Shown here piece by piece: positions 15,497 through 25,012 of a stretch of 64,000 bases of DNA (its first letter is position 1; each line of letters begins with the position of its first letter). Origin of the DNA: an uncultured Eubacterium sp. (lineage in GTDB: Bacteria; Bacillota; Clostridia; Lachnospirales; Lachnospiraceae); assembly GCA_910578975.1 (NCBI GenBank), contig CAJTRZ010000001.1:62001-126000 (forward strand), in the 5' to 3' direction. Both the position numbers and the translations under genes were made by a program. The notes below the pieces were generated by a model. The model searched no databases. It was given only the letters and a program-made list of their open reading frames with translations, and was not told the origin of the DNA.

Positions 15497-15907
15497 TCAT
15501 ACATTTTTGTGTATCACATCATCTAGTGTGACACTATCAAGATAATTATCAATTATATGATTTAATTCTTTCCAAAGTGGCAATGTAACACAATCATTTG
15601 CTCTTTCACAAACTTCAGCTCCTTCTTCTAAACACATAACCGGAGCTAATGTACCTTCTGTAAGTTTTAAAATTTCACCTACAGTGTATTCCAGTGGCGT
15701 CTTCGCTAATTTGTAACCTCCAGCTTTTCCCCTTTGGCTATGTACCATATTTCCCTTATTAAGTATGGACACAATCATCTCCAAATATTTCATGGAGATA
15801 TTCTGTCTCTCTGCAACATCTTTCAACGAAACAAATTTCCCATCTCCATTCTGGGCCAAATCTATCATTACGCGAAGCGCATACCTTCCTTTCGTTGAAA
15901 TCATCAT
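15497..15907 (-). CDS. Rrf2/IscR-family transcriptional regulator
   Basis: A 136-residue winged-helix regulator with the Rrf2 start MMISTKGRYALRVMIDLA, recognition helix NISMKYLEMIVSIL and wing SQRGKAGGYKL. Three cysteines (92, 100, 106) in MCLEEGAEVC and ANDC match the cluster-ligand region of Fe-S-sensing members such as IscR, with spacing CX7CX5C. It may sense Fe-S status or cysteine. The start ATG overlaps the PAP2 stop (ATGATGA), so the two genes are coupled. The nifS operon, 11.6 kb away, is a reasonable target. Confidence 0.88.
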   Translation of the reverse strand: MMISTKGRYALRVMIDLAQNGDGKFVSLKDVAERQNISMKYLEMIVSILNKGNMVHSQRGKAGGYKLAKTPLEYTVGEILKLTEGTLAPVMCLEEGAEVCERANDCVTLPLWKELNHIIDNYLDSVTLDDVIHKNV

Positions 15908-16458
15908 AATGCTTCACCTCTGTTCTGTTTTTTTGCCATAAAAGCGCTGATAATTCTATTTCCAGCATAATATGTCACAAGTCCGATCATCAGCCCTAAT
16001 ACTGTTCCACCTAAAACATCTGTAGGAAAATGAACATATAAATATAATCTGGAAAAAGCAATTCCTACTGCAAGTGGAATTACTACCCATCCCCACTCTT
16101 TTCTATAAAGTGTTATAATTGTTGCCGCTATCACAGATGCCTGTGTATGCCCCGACGGAAAAGAATAATCTTTCGGAACAGATATTAACATGTTAAACTC
16201 TGTGTCAAGCCAGCATGGTCTGGATCTTGCAACCAGATTCTTTACAATTCCATTTCCTATTATTAAACCAATTAACAATCCCACCAATACTAAAAAACCT
16301 GTTCTTCTATGTTTTTTACTAATGAGCAATATAACACCCATTAGAATCCATATAATGCCTGCATCACCTAGAACGGTAATTCTTGGCATTAGCCAATCCA
16401 TAAATCCACTACTGAACATGCTTTGTATTTTATCTAATATCGCCCAATCTATCGCCAT
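15904..16458 (-). CDS. PAP2-family membrane phosphatase
   Basis: An integral membrane phosphatase of 184 residues. It has the three PAP2 signature motifs: KNLVARSRPC (motif 1), SFPSGHTQAS (motif 2, catalytic His) and SRLYLYVHFPTDVLGG (motif 3, nucleophile His and Asp). About five transmembrane helices surround them. Family members dephosphorylate undecaprenyl pyrophosphate, phosphatidate or similar lipid phosphates; the substrate cannot be fixed here. It sits directly downstream of tRNA-Gly and upstream of rrf2, with which it overlaps. Confidence 0.88.
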   Translation of the reverse strand: MAIDWAILDKIQSMFSSGFMDWLMPRITVLGDAGIIWILMGVILLISKKHRRTGFLVLVGLLIGLIIGNGIVKNLVARSRPCWLDTEFNMLISVPKDYSFPSGHTQASVIAATIITLYRKEWGWVVIPLAVGIAFSRLYLYVHFPTDVLGGTVLGLMIGLVTYYAGNRIISAFMAKKQNRGEAL

Positions 16459-16490
16459 AATCGTTTCCTATTATTTTTTTGTACAAAAAA

Positions 16491-16562
<72 letters not shown>

Positions 16563-16589
16563 ATTGTTTGCGTTTCACACGCAAGAAAT

Positions 16590-16618
16590 ATAATACTATA
16601 ACCTTATATTTTTGTCAA
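16590..16618 (-). promoter_or_regulatory. Promoter of tRNA-Gly
   Basis: Minus-strand -35 TTGACA (16618-16613), 17-base spacer, -10 TATTAT (16595-16590). A small stem TTGCG/CGCAA (16567-16583) lies in the 5' leader removed from the tRNA. Confidence 0.75.
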
Positions 16619-16704
16619 TATATTTTTTAAAAATTTTAAACTTATTTTGAACTAGATAAGAATTATTTGTTTTTATTTTCGTCTTATATTTATAATTGTT
16701 TTAT

Positions 16705-16733
16705 TTGCCATTTTCTCCCTTACCATATATACT
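16705..16733 (+). promoter_or_regulatory. Promoter of the DMT transporter gene
   Basis: -35 TTGCCA (16705-16710), 17-base spacer, -10 TATACT (16728-16733), about 40 bases before the start codon. Confidence 0.6.
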
Positions 16734-16775
16734 ATTTCTAAAACATCACAAATATACGAAAGCAGGATATATAAA

Positions 16776-17702
16776 ATGAAATCTATAAAAGTAAAACACT
16801 CATTCTTTCTCGCCCTTGGTGCATTTATATGGGGAACAGCTTTTGTTGCCCAAAGTATTGGAGGTGACAATTGTGGACCTTACACATTTAACTGCATCCG
16901 CTCTATATTAGGAGGACTGATTTTAATTCCGGTTATTATGATTTTAAATAACAGCGGACTTTCAAAAAACATTCCTAAAACAAAAGAAAACAGAAAAACA
17001 TTAATTATTGGTGGGATTTTATGTGGAATCTGCCTCTGTCTCGGCAGTAATGTACAGCAATTAGGATTATATCTGGGTGCTTCAGCAGGAAAGGCAGGAT
17101 TTCTTACTGCCTGCTATATTTTAATTGTTCCAATTCTAGGAATATTCTTAAAGAAAAAATGTGGAATCAATATATGGGTTGGTGTAATATTAACATTAGC
17201 AGGACTTTATTTATTATGCTTTGATGGAACATTGGTATTTAAAACAGCTGATTTACTATTACTTTCTTGTGCATTTTTCTTTGCATTACATATTTTAGTA
17301 ATTGACTACTTTTCTCCTAAAGTAGATGGCATCAAGCTTTCCTGTATACAGTTTTTTGTATGTGGAATCCTCACTGCGATTCCAATGTTTTTATTTGACA
17401 TGAAACGTTCATTTATGAATCTCAGTGTATGGGCAAATGCTTTTACGTCAATCTCCACCTGGATACCTTTATTTTATGCAGGTTTCCTATCCTGTGGTGT
17501 AGCCTATACATTACAGATTATTGGTCAAGTCGGAATGAACCCGACTGTTGCCTCCTTAATTCTTAGCCTGGAATCGGTATTTGCAGTGCTTTCTGGCTGG
17601 GTTATTTTAGGAGAAACAATGGGTGCAAGGGAATTGATTGGGTGCGGGCTTATTTTTACAGCAATCATCCTTGCACAAATGCCAGCAAAATCTAATGAAT
17701 AA
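16776..17702 (+). CDS. DMT-superfamily (EamA) transporter
   Basis: A 308-residue membrane protein with ten predicted helices in two EamA repeats. Hallmarks are FIWGTAFVAQSIGG near the N-terminus, CLGSNVQQLGLYLGASAGKAGFL at the end of repeat 1, and SLILSLESVFAVLSGWVILGE in repeat 2. DMT exporters move amino acids, purines or other small metabolites; the substrate is unknown. It ends two bases before the convergent HAD gene, with no visible terminator between them, so the two transcripts probably overlap at their 3' ends. Confidence 0.88.
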   Translation: MKSIKVKHSFFLALGAFIWGTAFVAQSIGGDNCGPYTFNCIRSILGGLILIPVIMILNNSGLSKNIPKTKENRKTLIIGGILCGICLCLGSNVQQLGLYLGASAGKAGFLTACYILIVPILGIFLKKKCGINIWVGVILTLAGLYLLCFDGTLVFKTADLLLLSCAFFFALHILVIDYFSPKVDGIKLSCIQFFVCGILTAIPMFLFDMKRSFMNLSVWANAFTSISTWIPLFYAGFLSCGVAYTLQIIGQVGMNPTVASLILSLESVFAVLSGWVILGETMGARELIGCGLIFTAIILAQMPAKSNE

Positions 17703-17704
17703 TC

Positions 17705-18352
17705 TTATAATAATTGTTGATATGATGAAATATACAAATCTGCTATCGTTCTGATTTCTTCAGAATAATATGCAGATTTTTCATCTTCTATTGCAACAAC
17801 TTGAAACCCTCCTGATTTTGCCCCCTTAACTGCAGTAATAATATCTTCAAAAACAACACACTGACTCACAGGAGAATCAATACGTTTTGCTGCTTCTATG
17901 TAAATATCCGGAAACCCTTTTCCCCTCTCTACCTCATCTATCGTAACAATATCACTAAAATAATTTAATATTCCCTCTCTCTCCAAAGTTGGTATAAAGA
18001 GTTCTCTGTCTGAAGATGTTGCAATGACAAGCTTCTTTCCCTGACAATACATCTTTTTAATAAATCTCTTTGCACCTGGTTTGCATACTACTTTATCCCA
18101 ATACTCAATCTTGGCCATATCAAACCATTCTCTTACTAAGTCTTTCGGCTTTTCGTTATGTAAACCAAATCTCTCAATCGTATACACAGCTGCTTTCTCT
18201 GCTCCCATCGGCGAGATCGCTTCTACGTAATCGTCCGGAACTTCAAAACCTCTGTCGCCTAAGAATTTTATGTCAACTTTATCCCAAACCCATGAACTGT
18301 CAAGTATCGTTCCATCTAAATCAAAAATTATTCCTTTAACATCTTTTAACAT
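17705..18352 (-). CDS. HAD-superfamily phosphatase, beta-phosphoglucomutase-like
   Basis: A 215-residue HAD hydrolase. Motif I is FDLDGTILDSSWVWD, motif II VIATSSD, and motifs III/IV are the Lys in ERGKGFPDIY and VVFEDIITAVKGAKSGG. The alpha-helical cap between motifs I and II places it in subfamily IA (beta-phosphoglucomutase or phosphoglycolate phosphatase-like). The exact sugar phosphate substrate is unknown. Start is supported by AAGGA. It is convergent with the DMT transporter gene. Confidence 0.85.
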   Translation of the reverse strand: MLKDVKGIIFDLDGTILDSSWVWDKVDIKFLGDRGFEVPDDYVEAISPMGAEKAAVYTIERFGLHNEKPKDLVREWFDMAKIEYWDKVVCKPGAKRFIKKMYCQGKKLVIATSSDRELFIPTLEREGILNYFSDIVTIDEVERGKGFPDIYIEAAKRIDSPVSQCVVFEDIITAVKGAKSGGFQVVAIEDEKSAYYSEEIRTIADLYISSYQQLL

Positions 18353-18488
18353 TTATTCTATCCTTACTTTCTTTTGTTTCTACTTTATTTTATTCTCTTG
18401 ACGGAATCAGTCCTCCGTTTTAAAATATTTTTCAGGCGTATACTAACCTTATAGATTATAATATATTACACACATAAAGGAGATTACC

Positions 18489-19445
18489 ATGATTGATATG
18501 ACCGTGCTGGTTCATCAGCTGATACAACTATTTATAATAATATGCATTGGATTTCTTGCATTTAAAGTAAATATACTAAACGAAAAATCTATCCATGCGT
18601 TAAATCGTTTTGTATTAGATATAACATTACCTTTGATGATGATAGATTCTGTCTTGTCAATGAAGCAGCGTCCCGAAGGTTCAGAGGTTGCAACTCTTTT
18701 TGGTGCATCTATTGCCTTTTATCTGATTATGCCAATAATTGCTTTTATTATTGTAAAAGTTATGGTCAAAACAATGAACATTGTACATTCCAGACAGGGT
18801 GCATACATGTTTATGCTCGTATTCTCCAATGTAGGATTTATGGGATTTCCAATTCTGCAGGCTGCCTGTGGCACCCAGGGAGATACTGCTGTATTTTATG
18901 CTGCTGTTTTAAATATTTTCTTTAACCTCAGTGCATTTACTTATGGTGTGATTATGATTGGTTATGGCGAAACAAAAAAGGCTGCCTTTAACCTAAAATC
19001 CCTTCTCACACCAGGTATTATCAGTGCAGTTCTTGCCATTATTATCTACCTGTTAGATATTCATTTTCCTTCTACGATTGAAGATGTAGCAGGCACTGTT
19101 GGCGGACTTACCTCTCCTCTTGCAATGATACTGGTAGGCGCTACCCTTGCTACCATTAAACTCTCAGAAGTATTTAATGAATGGAAAATTTATGTTTTTT
19201 CTATCCTTAAACAATTTATTCTTCCTATATTACTTTATCCTGTATTTCGTTTATTCTTAGGAGACAGTCTGCTGTTTAATGTTTTATTTATTGAATTTCT
19301 TATGCCGATTGCCAATACAGCTCTGATGCTGTCTGATGAATATGGTGCTGATACAAAATTTGTTTCAAAAACAATTTTTATCTCAACTGTAATGTCATTA
19401 ATAACAATACCACTGGCAATTTACTTATGTGGAATTATATATTAA
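18489..19445 (+). CDS. AEC-family (auxin efflux carrier-like) permease
   Basis: A 318-residue permease with about ten transmembrane helices in two inverted halves. The crossover regions FVLDITLPLMMIDS and SNVGFMGFPILQAACG, plus SPLAMILVGATLATIKL and EFLMPIANTALMLSDEYG, are typical of AEC carriers of malate or related organic acids. Strong AAAGGAGA site. A second AEC permease (21313-22260) lies across the pepF gene. Confidence 0.85.
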   Translation: MIDMTVLVHQLIQLFIIICIGFLAFKVNILNEKSIHALNRFVLDITLPLMMIDSVLSMKQRPEGSEVATLFGASIAFYLIMPIIAFIIVKVMVKTMNIVHSRQGAYMFMLVFSNVGFMGFPILQAACGTQGDTAVFYAAVLNIFFNLSAFTYGVIMIGYGETKKAAFNLKSLLTPGIISAVLAIIIYLLDIHFPSTIEDVAGTVGGLTSPLAMILVGATLATIKLSEVFNEWKIYVFSILKQFILPILLYPVFRLFLGDSLLFNVLFIEFLMPIANTALMLSDEYGADTKFVSKTIFISTVMSLITIPLAIYLCGIIY

Positions 19446-19464
19446 ACACGAATATATTATGTAA

Positions 19465-19493
19465 TATAGTTTCTGCAAAATGCAGAAACTATA
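19465..19493. terminator. Bidirectional stem-loop between the AEC permease and pepF
   Basis: Thirteen-base perfect arms TATAGTTTCTGCA/TGCAGAAACTATA with an AAA loop, located between two convergent genes. There is no strong T-run on either side. Confidence 0.6.
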
Positions 19494-19496
19494 AAT

Positions 19497-21284
19497 TTAC
19501 TTATCATCTATTATCATTTCCATCTCATCCAACAAGTTTTCAAATAGTTTTAACGCCTGTACTATAGGCTTCCTTTCAGTCATATCTACTCCTGCCAATT
19601 TTAACAAATCAATTGGATCCTTTGAACCTCCACCTGTTAAGAACTTCATATAATCTTTTACGCCTGTCTCGCCTTCTTCCATTATCTTTCTTGAAAGTGC
19701 TATCGCTGCTGAAATACCTGTTGCATACTGATATACATAAAACGGATTATAAAAATGTGGAATTCTCGCCCATTCCAATGCAATATCATCATCTATTATA
19801 ATATCATCTCCAAAATAAAATTTATTTAAATCATAATAAACTTTGCACAATATATCACTCGTTAAAGTCCCACCTTTTTCTACCATACTGTGGGTAATTT
19901 TTTCGAACTCGGCAAACATTGTCTGGCGATACAGTGTTCCTTTAAACTGTTCCAGAAAATGATTTATAAGATATGCCTTTGTTTCGTCATCTTCTGTTTT
20001 ATTCAGTAAATCATGAATGAGCAAAGACTCATTACATGTGGAAGCCACCTCTGCCACAAAAATCTTATACCCCGCATTGATATATGACTGAGCCTCATCA
20101 GAATAATAAGAATGTAATGCATGCCCCATTTCATGTGCCAATGTAAAAACATGATCCAAAGTTCCCTGATAATTTAACAATACATATGGATGCGTGCCAT
20201 ATGCCCCCCATGAATAAGCGCCGCTTCTCTTACCTTCATTTTCATAAACATCAATCCAGCGGTTATCAAAACCCTCTTGTAACTTCTCAAGGTAGGCTTC
20301 ACCCATTGGAGCCAGACCTGCCTTTACCATATCTTTTGCCTCATCAAATGTATATTTCTTCTCCGGTGTTTTTACAATCGGTGCATAAATATCATACATG
20401 TGTAATTCATCTACACCTAAAGCCTTCTTTCTCATTTTTACATAGCGATGCATCAGATGAATGTGTTCATGAACCGTATCTATCAGATTATCATAAACAC
20501 TCTCCGGCACATTACTTCCATCAAGATACATTGCTCTGCTAGAAGAATATCCCCTAACATCTGCATAAAAACATGCCTGCTCTACATTTGCATTGAACGT
20601 AGCTGCGATTGTATTTTTCATCTTGTCATATGTGTCATATAAAGTATGAAAAGCTTTTTTGCGCAATTCTCTGTCTGTTCCTGATAAAATAGGAACAAAA
20701 TTTCCATGAGTAATTTTAATTTCTTCTCCGTCACTATTCGTGACTATAGGAAAATCAATGTCCGCCCCATTATACATTGCATAAATATTATCTGCGGCAT
20801 TTGCCATTCTTTTACTTTTTGCCAGAATCTCTTCTGTCTTTTCATCTAAAGTGTGCCTTTTACCTCTCAAAACTTCACTGACATACCTTCTGTAATCTGC
20901 AAATCTTTCATCTTCCATCCAGTTAAGAAGTGTATTTTCATCAATACTCAAAAGTTCCGGTTCCACAAAAGCAGAAGCACTTCCAATATCTACAACCAGT
21001 TTTTGCGCCTTACCTGAATATTTCTGATATTTCGCATTCGCCATATCCTGATGATATTTCTGATTTGAATAAACATACAAGCGTTCAGCAAGCAGATTAA
21101 CCTCATCATTAAATTTAAAATAGGTTAGCAAATTTTCTTTGTCCTCTGATATTTTTCCAACATACTTTGGATATTCATTAAGAAGACTGATTGCTCTTTC
21201 TAAATCCTTTTCCCAGACTTCATCACTAGAAAATAAGTCCTCTATCTTCCATGTATCTTTTATATTTTGTTCTTCTCTCTTCAT
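19497..21284 (-). CDS. pepF: Oligoendopeptidase F
   Basis: M3-family zinc endopeptidase of 595 residues that hydrolyses short peptides in the cytoplasm. The zinc site is in TLAHEMGHALHSYY with the third ligand Glu in AEVASTCNESLL. N-terminal ENLLTYFKFNDEVNLLAERLYVYS and the C-terminal DLLKLAGVDMTERKPIVQAL are typical of PepF. Start chosen at ATG 21284, with GGAGG five bases upstream. Convergent with one AEC permease and downstream of another. Confidence 0.95.
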   Translation of the reverse strand: MKREEQNIKDTWKIEDLFSSDEVWEKDLERAISLLNEYPKYVGKISEDKENLLTYFKFNDEVNLLAERLYVYSNQKYHQDMANAKYQKYSGKAQKLVVDIGSASAFVEPELLSIDENTLLNWMEDERFADYRRYVSEVLRGKRHTLDEKTEEILAKSKRMANAADNIYAMYNGADIDFPIVTNSDGEEIKITHGNFVPILSGTDRELRKKAFHTLYDTYDKMKNTIAATFNANVEQACFYADVRGYSSSRAMYLDGSNVPESVYDNLIDTVHEHIHLMHRYVKMRKKALGVDELHMYDIYAPIVKTPEKKYTFDEAKDMVKAGLAPMGEAYLEKLQEGFDNRWIDVYENEGKRSGAYSWGAYGTHPYVLLNYQGTLDHVFTLAHEMGHALHSYYSDEAQSYINAGYKIFVAEVASTCNESLLIHDLLNKTEDDETKAYLINHFLEQFKGTLYRQTMFAEFEKITHSMVEKGGTLTSDILCKVYYDLNKFYFGDDIIIDDDIALEWARIPHFYNPFYVYQYATGISAAIALSRKIMEEGETGVKDYMKFLTGGGSKDPIDLLKLAGVDMTERKPIVQALKLFENLLDEMEMIIDDK

Positions 21285-21312
21285 AATAACCTCCAAGATA
21301 CTATATTATTTT

Positions 21313-22260
21313 TTACAAATATCCCATACTTCTAAGTACAAATATAATTGTCGTAATTGTAAATGCAGAAAATAAAGTTGTCAGCACAATCACACTGCTG
21401 GTCAATGTCCCTTCCGACTTCATATTCTTTGCCATTATGTAGCAGCTTGGCGTGGTTGGTGAACCAAGCATAATCACCAGTGCCATTAACTTTGCATCCC
21501 GAAATCCCATTGCAACTGCTATCGGTAAAAATATTATTGGCCATCCTGCCAGTTTTAATACAGTAGCAATCACAGACGGTTTTACCCTTTCGATTGCTTT
21601 TCCGATTTCAAAACTTCCTCCAATCGCAAGCAGTGCCAACGGTGTGGTTATTTTTGCGAGACTACTGATTGTATTATCCACCATCTGTGGAAGTTTTACT
21701 CTCAATGCTGAAAAAACAACCCCTATCACTATGCCTAAAATAATGGGATTTGTAACAATTCCTTTTAGTGTTTTCATTATTGTATGATTACGTTCAGTGT
21801 CATGAGACGGACATTCTATCGTAAGAATTGCCACAGCATAAATATTATATAATGGTACAGCTCCGACGATCATAAGTGGAACCATTCCTGTGTTTCCATA
21901 AATATTCAATACAAATGCTGTTCCAAGCACTGCAGCACTGCTTCGGTATGATGCCTGAACAAACTCCGCCACAATAGATTTATCTTTTAAAAATAATTTT
22001 GCACCAATGGTTGTTCCGATAAAACATACCGTTGTAACAATAGCACAATAAAGTATATACTTTAGCTCAAACTCCTGCAAAAAATCATTACTCATCATGT
22101 CTTGTATCAAAAGTAACGGAAGTGTAATCGTAAATGTAATTTTATTTGCAGATTTTATAAACCCTTCATTCATCCAGCCAAGCTTTTTAAAAATATAACC
22201 TGCCACAATTACCAGAAAAACCGGAACTGTGGCATTCAAACTATATATTAAATTATCCAT
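21313..22260 (-). CDS. AEC-family permease, second copy
   Basis: A 315-residue, about ten-helix permease of the auxin efflux carrier family. ITFTITLPLLLIQDM, SSAAVLGTAFVLNIYGNTG, TTPLALLAIGGSFEIGKA and VIMLGSPTTPSCYIMAKNM mark the family. It is clearly diverged from the copy at 18489-19445. Start set at ATG 22260 with AAGGTGA upstream. It ends 29 bases before pepF in the same direction and may be co-transcribed with it. Confidence 0.82.
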   Translation of the reverse strand: MDNLIYSLNATVPVFLVIVAGYIFKKLGWMNEGFIKSANKITFTITLPLLLIQDMMSNDFLQEFELKYILYCAIVTTVCFIGTTIGAKLFLKDKSIVAEFVQASYRSSAAVLGTAFVLNIYGNTGMVPLMIVGAVPLYNIYAVAILTIECPSHDTERNHTIMKTLKGIVTNPIILGIVIGVVFSALRVKLPQMVDNTISSLAKITTPLALLAIGGSFEIGKAIERVKPSVIATVLKLAGWPIIFLPIAVAMGFRDAKLMALVIMLGSPTTPSCYIMAKNMKSEGTLTSSVIVLTTLFSAFTITTIIFVLRSMGYL

Positions 22261-22319
22261 TCTGTACAATCACCTTCTCTTCATAAAATAAATATAATAT
22301 TTTTGTATAAAATTTACAA

Positions 22320-23225
22320 TTATCTGCTATTTTTTAAAATTATATTTTGTATCTCAGGATTAAATTCTCCTTTTCGAATCATTTCAATCTCATATTTATA
22401 TGGGGCATATGACTTTTTCTTATCATCCGAATCCTTGATATAAGGTGTCTCCAGAATCTTAGGAATATTTTCAAAATCTTTCATATATATAATTTGTTTT
22501 AATGTATCAAATCCAATATTACCGAACCCGATATTTTCATGCCTGTCCTTGCCTGCTCCGCAAGGATTTTTACTATCATTGATATGAAAAACAGCAATCT
22601 GCTCTGTTCCAATTATTTTATCAAATTTTTCCAACGTTCCACTAAGATCATTTACCAAATCATATCCGCTATCGTTCACATGACATGTATCAAAACATAC
22701 ACGTAGTTTTTCATTATATTTTACACCATCATAAATTTTTGCAAGTTCTTCGAAACATCGTCCAATTTCACTGCCTTTTCCAGCCATTGTCTCTAATGCA
22801 ATACATACATCTGTATCCTTTGTCAAAACATTATTAATCCCTTTTACAATCTGTGCAATTCCTGCATCTGTTCCTGCACCAACATGAGCACCGGGATGCA
22901 GCACCATTACACTGCTGCCCATTGCACTGCTTCGCTCTAATTCACTCGCCAGAAATGTTTCTGCAATCTCATACGTTTCCGGTTTAATCGTATTTCCTAA
23001 ATTAATGATATATGGAGCATGAATAATAATATCTTCAATTCCATTTTCCTTCATATATTCATGAGCCTCATCTATCCGCAATTCACTAATATCTTTTCTT
23101 CTCGTATTCTGTGGTGCTCCTGTATAAACCATAAATACATTTGCACCATAAGACTTGGCTTCCTTTGCCGAGCCTAACAGCATCTCTTTCCCACTCATTC
23201 CTACATGTGAACCAATTTTAAGCAT
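22320..23225 (-). CDS. nfo: Endonuclease IV
   Basis: AP endonuclease of 301 residues that cleaves 5' to abasic sites and acts on 3' blocked ends in base excision repair. It has a TIM-barrel fold with zinc ligands visible in IIIHAPYIINLGN, MVLHPGAHVG, CIALETMAGKG, VCFDTCHVNDSGYD, FHINDSKNPCGAGKDRHEN and ILETPY. Start placed at ATG 23225 with AAGGAGAAAAGG. It stands alone, close to the AEC permease downstream. Confidence 0.95.
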   Translation of the reverse strand: MLKIGSHVGMSGKEMLLGSAKEAKSYGANVFMVYTGAPQNTRRKDISELRIDEAHEYMKENGIEDIIIHAPYIINLGNTIKPETYEIAETFLASELERSSAMGSSVMVLHPGAHVGAGTDAGIAQIVKGINNVLTKDTDVCIALETMAGKGSEIGRCFEELAKIYDGVKYNEKLRVCFDTCHVNDSGYDLVNDLSGTLEKFDKIIGTEQIAVFHINDSKNPCGAGKDRHENIGFGNIGFDTLKQIIYMKDFENIPKILETPYIKDSDDKKKSYAPYKYEIEMIRKGEFNPEIQNIILKNSR

Positions 23226-23327
23226 ATCCTTTTCTCCTTTATATATCTGCAACAATCCTTATAAATATAACACACATACTATATTTTTTCTATTAACTTT
23301 GTTATAATCCAGAAGAGGTATTATATC

Positions 23328-24089
23328 ATGAAATCGAACTATATTTTTTCTAAAACAGTACAATTAAATAATACACTAAAATACCAATGTGACGATTTAT
23401 ATAACAAATGCTGCAACAATGACAATTTGAATCATTCCTATTGTATGGAAGATGAATTTGATATTTTTACTGAATCTCCCCGATTATATTATGTGAATTC
23501 AAACGAACAATTATTAGGTTTTTTGACTGTTTACATTATAGATTTGGATAACATAGAAATAAGCATCTTTGTACATCCTGATAAAAGACGTGAGCATATT
23601 GGACAGCAATTATTTAATAACTTTTTAGATGATTATAAAAATTATAATATAGAAATATCTGTTCATCCGAATAACCAAATCGGAAATTATTTTTTACGAA
23701 AAAATAATTTTTATTATGTATCCACAGAATTATTAATGAGTATCCAATTAAATACTTTCACTGCTCCTGAAACTTCAGGCAGTTTTAAGCTTATTACAGA
23801 CAATTCCTCAAAATACTATTATATCAATGAGGGTATAGAAATAGTATCCTGCAAAATTTCTAAATTTAATGATGACTACGTTTTCATTTCTAATGTAGAA
23901 ACTCTTACAAAATATCGTGCTAAAGGGTATGGATATCAGTTTTTACAGGAAGTTCTTTATGATTTATCTCATAAATATGCTGGTGCCTTACTACACGTCA
24001 GTAAAGAAAATATTCCGGCGTACAATCTATACAGAAAGTTAGGATTTAAAATGAACGATTCCACAGTAACATATGCTTTACATAAATAA
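23328..24089 (+). CDS. GNAT acetyltransferase with two tandem domains
   Basis: A 253-residue protein that appears to contain two GNAT folds. The N-terminal domain (about 1-145) keeps VHPDKRREHIGQQLFNNFL and IGNYFLRKNNFYYVS. The C-terminal domain (about 150-253) keeps VETLTKYRAKGYGYQFLQEV and NIPAYNLYRKLGFKMND, with the AcCoA-binding R/K-x-K-G-Y-G loop. The substrate is unknown. Tandem GNATs occur in, for example, mycothiol synthase, but nothing here suggests that pathway. A TATAAT lies just upstream. Transcribed alone on the plus strand. Confidence 0.78.
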   Translation: MKSNYIFSKTVQLNNTLKYQCDDLYNKCCNNDNLNHSYCMEDEFDIFTESPRLYYVNSNEQLLGFLTVYIIDLDNIEISIFVHPDKRREHIGQQLFNNFLDDYKNYNIEISVHPNNQIGNYFLRKNNFYYVSTELLMSIQLNTFTAPETSGSFKLITDNSSKYYYINEGIEIVSCKISKFNDDYVFISNVETLTKYRAKGYGYQFLQEVLYDLSHKYAGALLHVSKENIPAYNLYRKLGFKMNDSTVTYALHK

Positions 24090-24147
24090 AAAAAGGTAAT
24101 TATTCAAACTTTACTGAACTCATCAGTAAACGAATAACTACCTTTTT
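24089..24147. terminator. Bidirectional terminator between the GNAT gene and lepB
   Basis: Outer arms AAAAAAGGTA/TACCTTTTT, and inner TTTACTGA/TCAGTAAA, between convergent genes. A and T runs on both sides suit termination in either direction. Confidence 0.8.
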
Positions 24148-24151
24148 CAAT

Positions 24152-24850
24152 TTAATATGTTACTTTATCAAACATTTCTAAATCAATTTTTTTATTTGAC
24201 CAATATTTAAATTCAGCTTTTGCCAGAATTTTATCCCTTTTTACAAAAGTATTTGTCCAGAATCTTGCATCATTAGAATTATTACGATTATCTCCTAACA
24301 TAAAATAACAATCCTTCGGCACTTTATATTCCAAGACCTCATCTTCACCATTGACATATAACCACTCTTCTGGCAGATAAGACTCATTTAATGGTTTTTC
24401 CGAATCGTTAATATATATCTTTGCATTTTTAATTACCACTTTATCTCCCGGCAATCCAATGACACGTTTTACGTAATACTTGTCTTCTGCCAGACTTCCG
24501 TTCTCGTTATAATCGGGATTTTCAAAAATAGCGATATCTCCTCTATGTGGATCAGAGAACCAGTATGCTGTTCTAAGGCCAATCATTCTGTCTCCCTTTA
24601 AGATTGTATTCATCATGGAGCCTGAAGGTACATTTGCATTCATAATAATACAATTATTCACAACAAAGGCAATAACTACTGCAATAATAAAAATCTTAAT
24701 CCAGCTAAATATCTCTTTTCTCAGATTAAATTCTTCTTTGTTTTTTTTCTTTGTATCTTTCTTTTTTCCCCCCTGTTCTTCTACATATGTATCTTCTACA
24801 TCTTCCTGCTCTCCGTCTACATTCTCAATCTCTAAATTATTTTCTTCCAT
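24152..24850 (-). CDS. lepB: Signal peptidase I
   Basis: Membrane serine protease of 232 residues that removes signal peptides from exported proteins. An acidic, Lys-rich cytoplasmic N-terminus is followed by one transmembrane helix (IFIIAVVIAFVVNNCII). Catalytic Ser is in PSGSMMNTI, general base Lys in YYVKRVIGLPGDKV, and GDNRNNSNDARFW is the family box. I start at ATG 24850, preceded by AAAGGAC; a longer open frame upstream lacks a ribosome site. Confidence 0.93.
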   Translation of the reverse strand: MEENNLEIENVDGEQEDVEDTYVEEQGGKKKDTKKKNKEEFNLRKEIFSWIKIFIIAVVIAFVVNNCIIMNANVPSGSMMNTILKGDRMIGLRTAYWFSDPHRGDIAIFENPDYNENGSLAEDKYYVKRVIGLPGDKVVIKNAKIYINDSEKPLNESYLPEEWLYVNGEDEVLEYKVPKDCYFMLGDNRNNSNDARFWTNTFVKRDKILAKAEFKYWSNKKIDLEMFDKVTY

Positions 24851-25012
24851 ATTATGTCCTTTCATTGTTCGTCTTTCATTATCAAGTATTAGTATAAACG
24901 AGACCTTTAATATATGCAACAGATGTTTTGTGACAATTGTATGAAATATGTATTCCATCATGCCAAAAATAAAGATTCTTTAAGGGAACTCGCATCAAAT
25001 TTCAACTATTGG

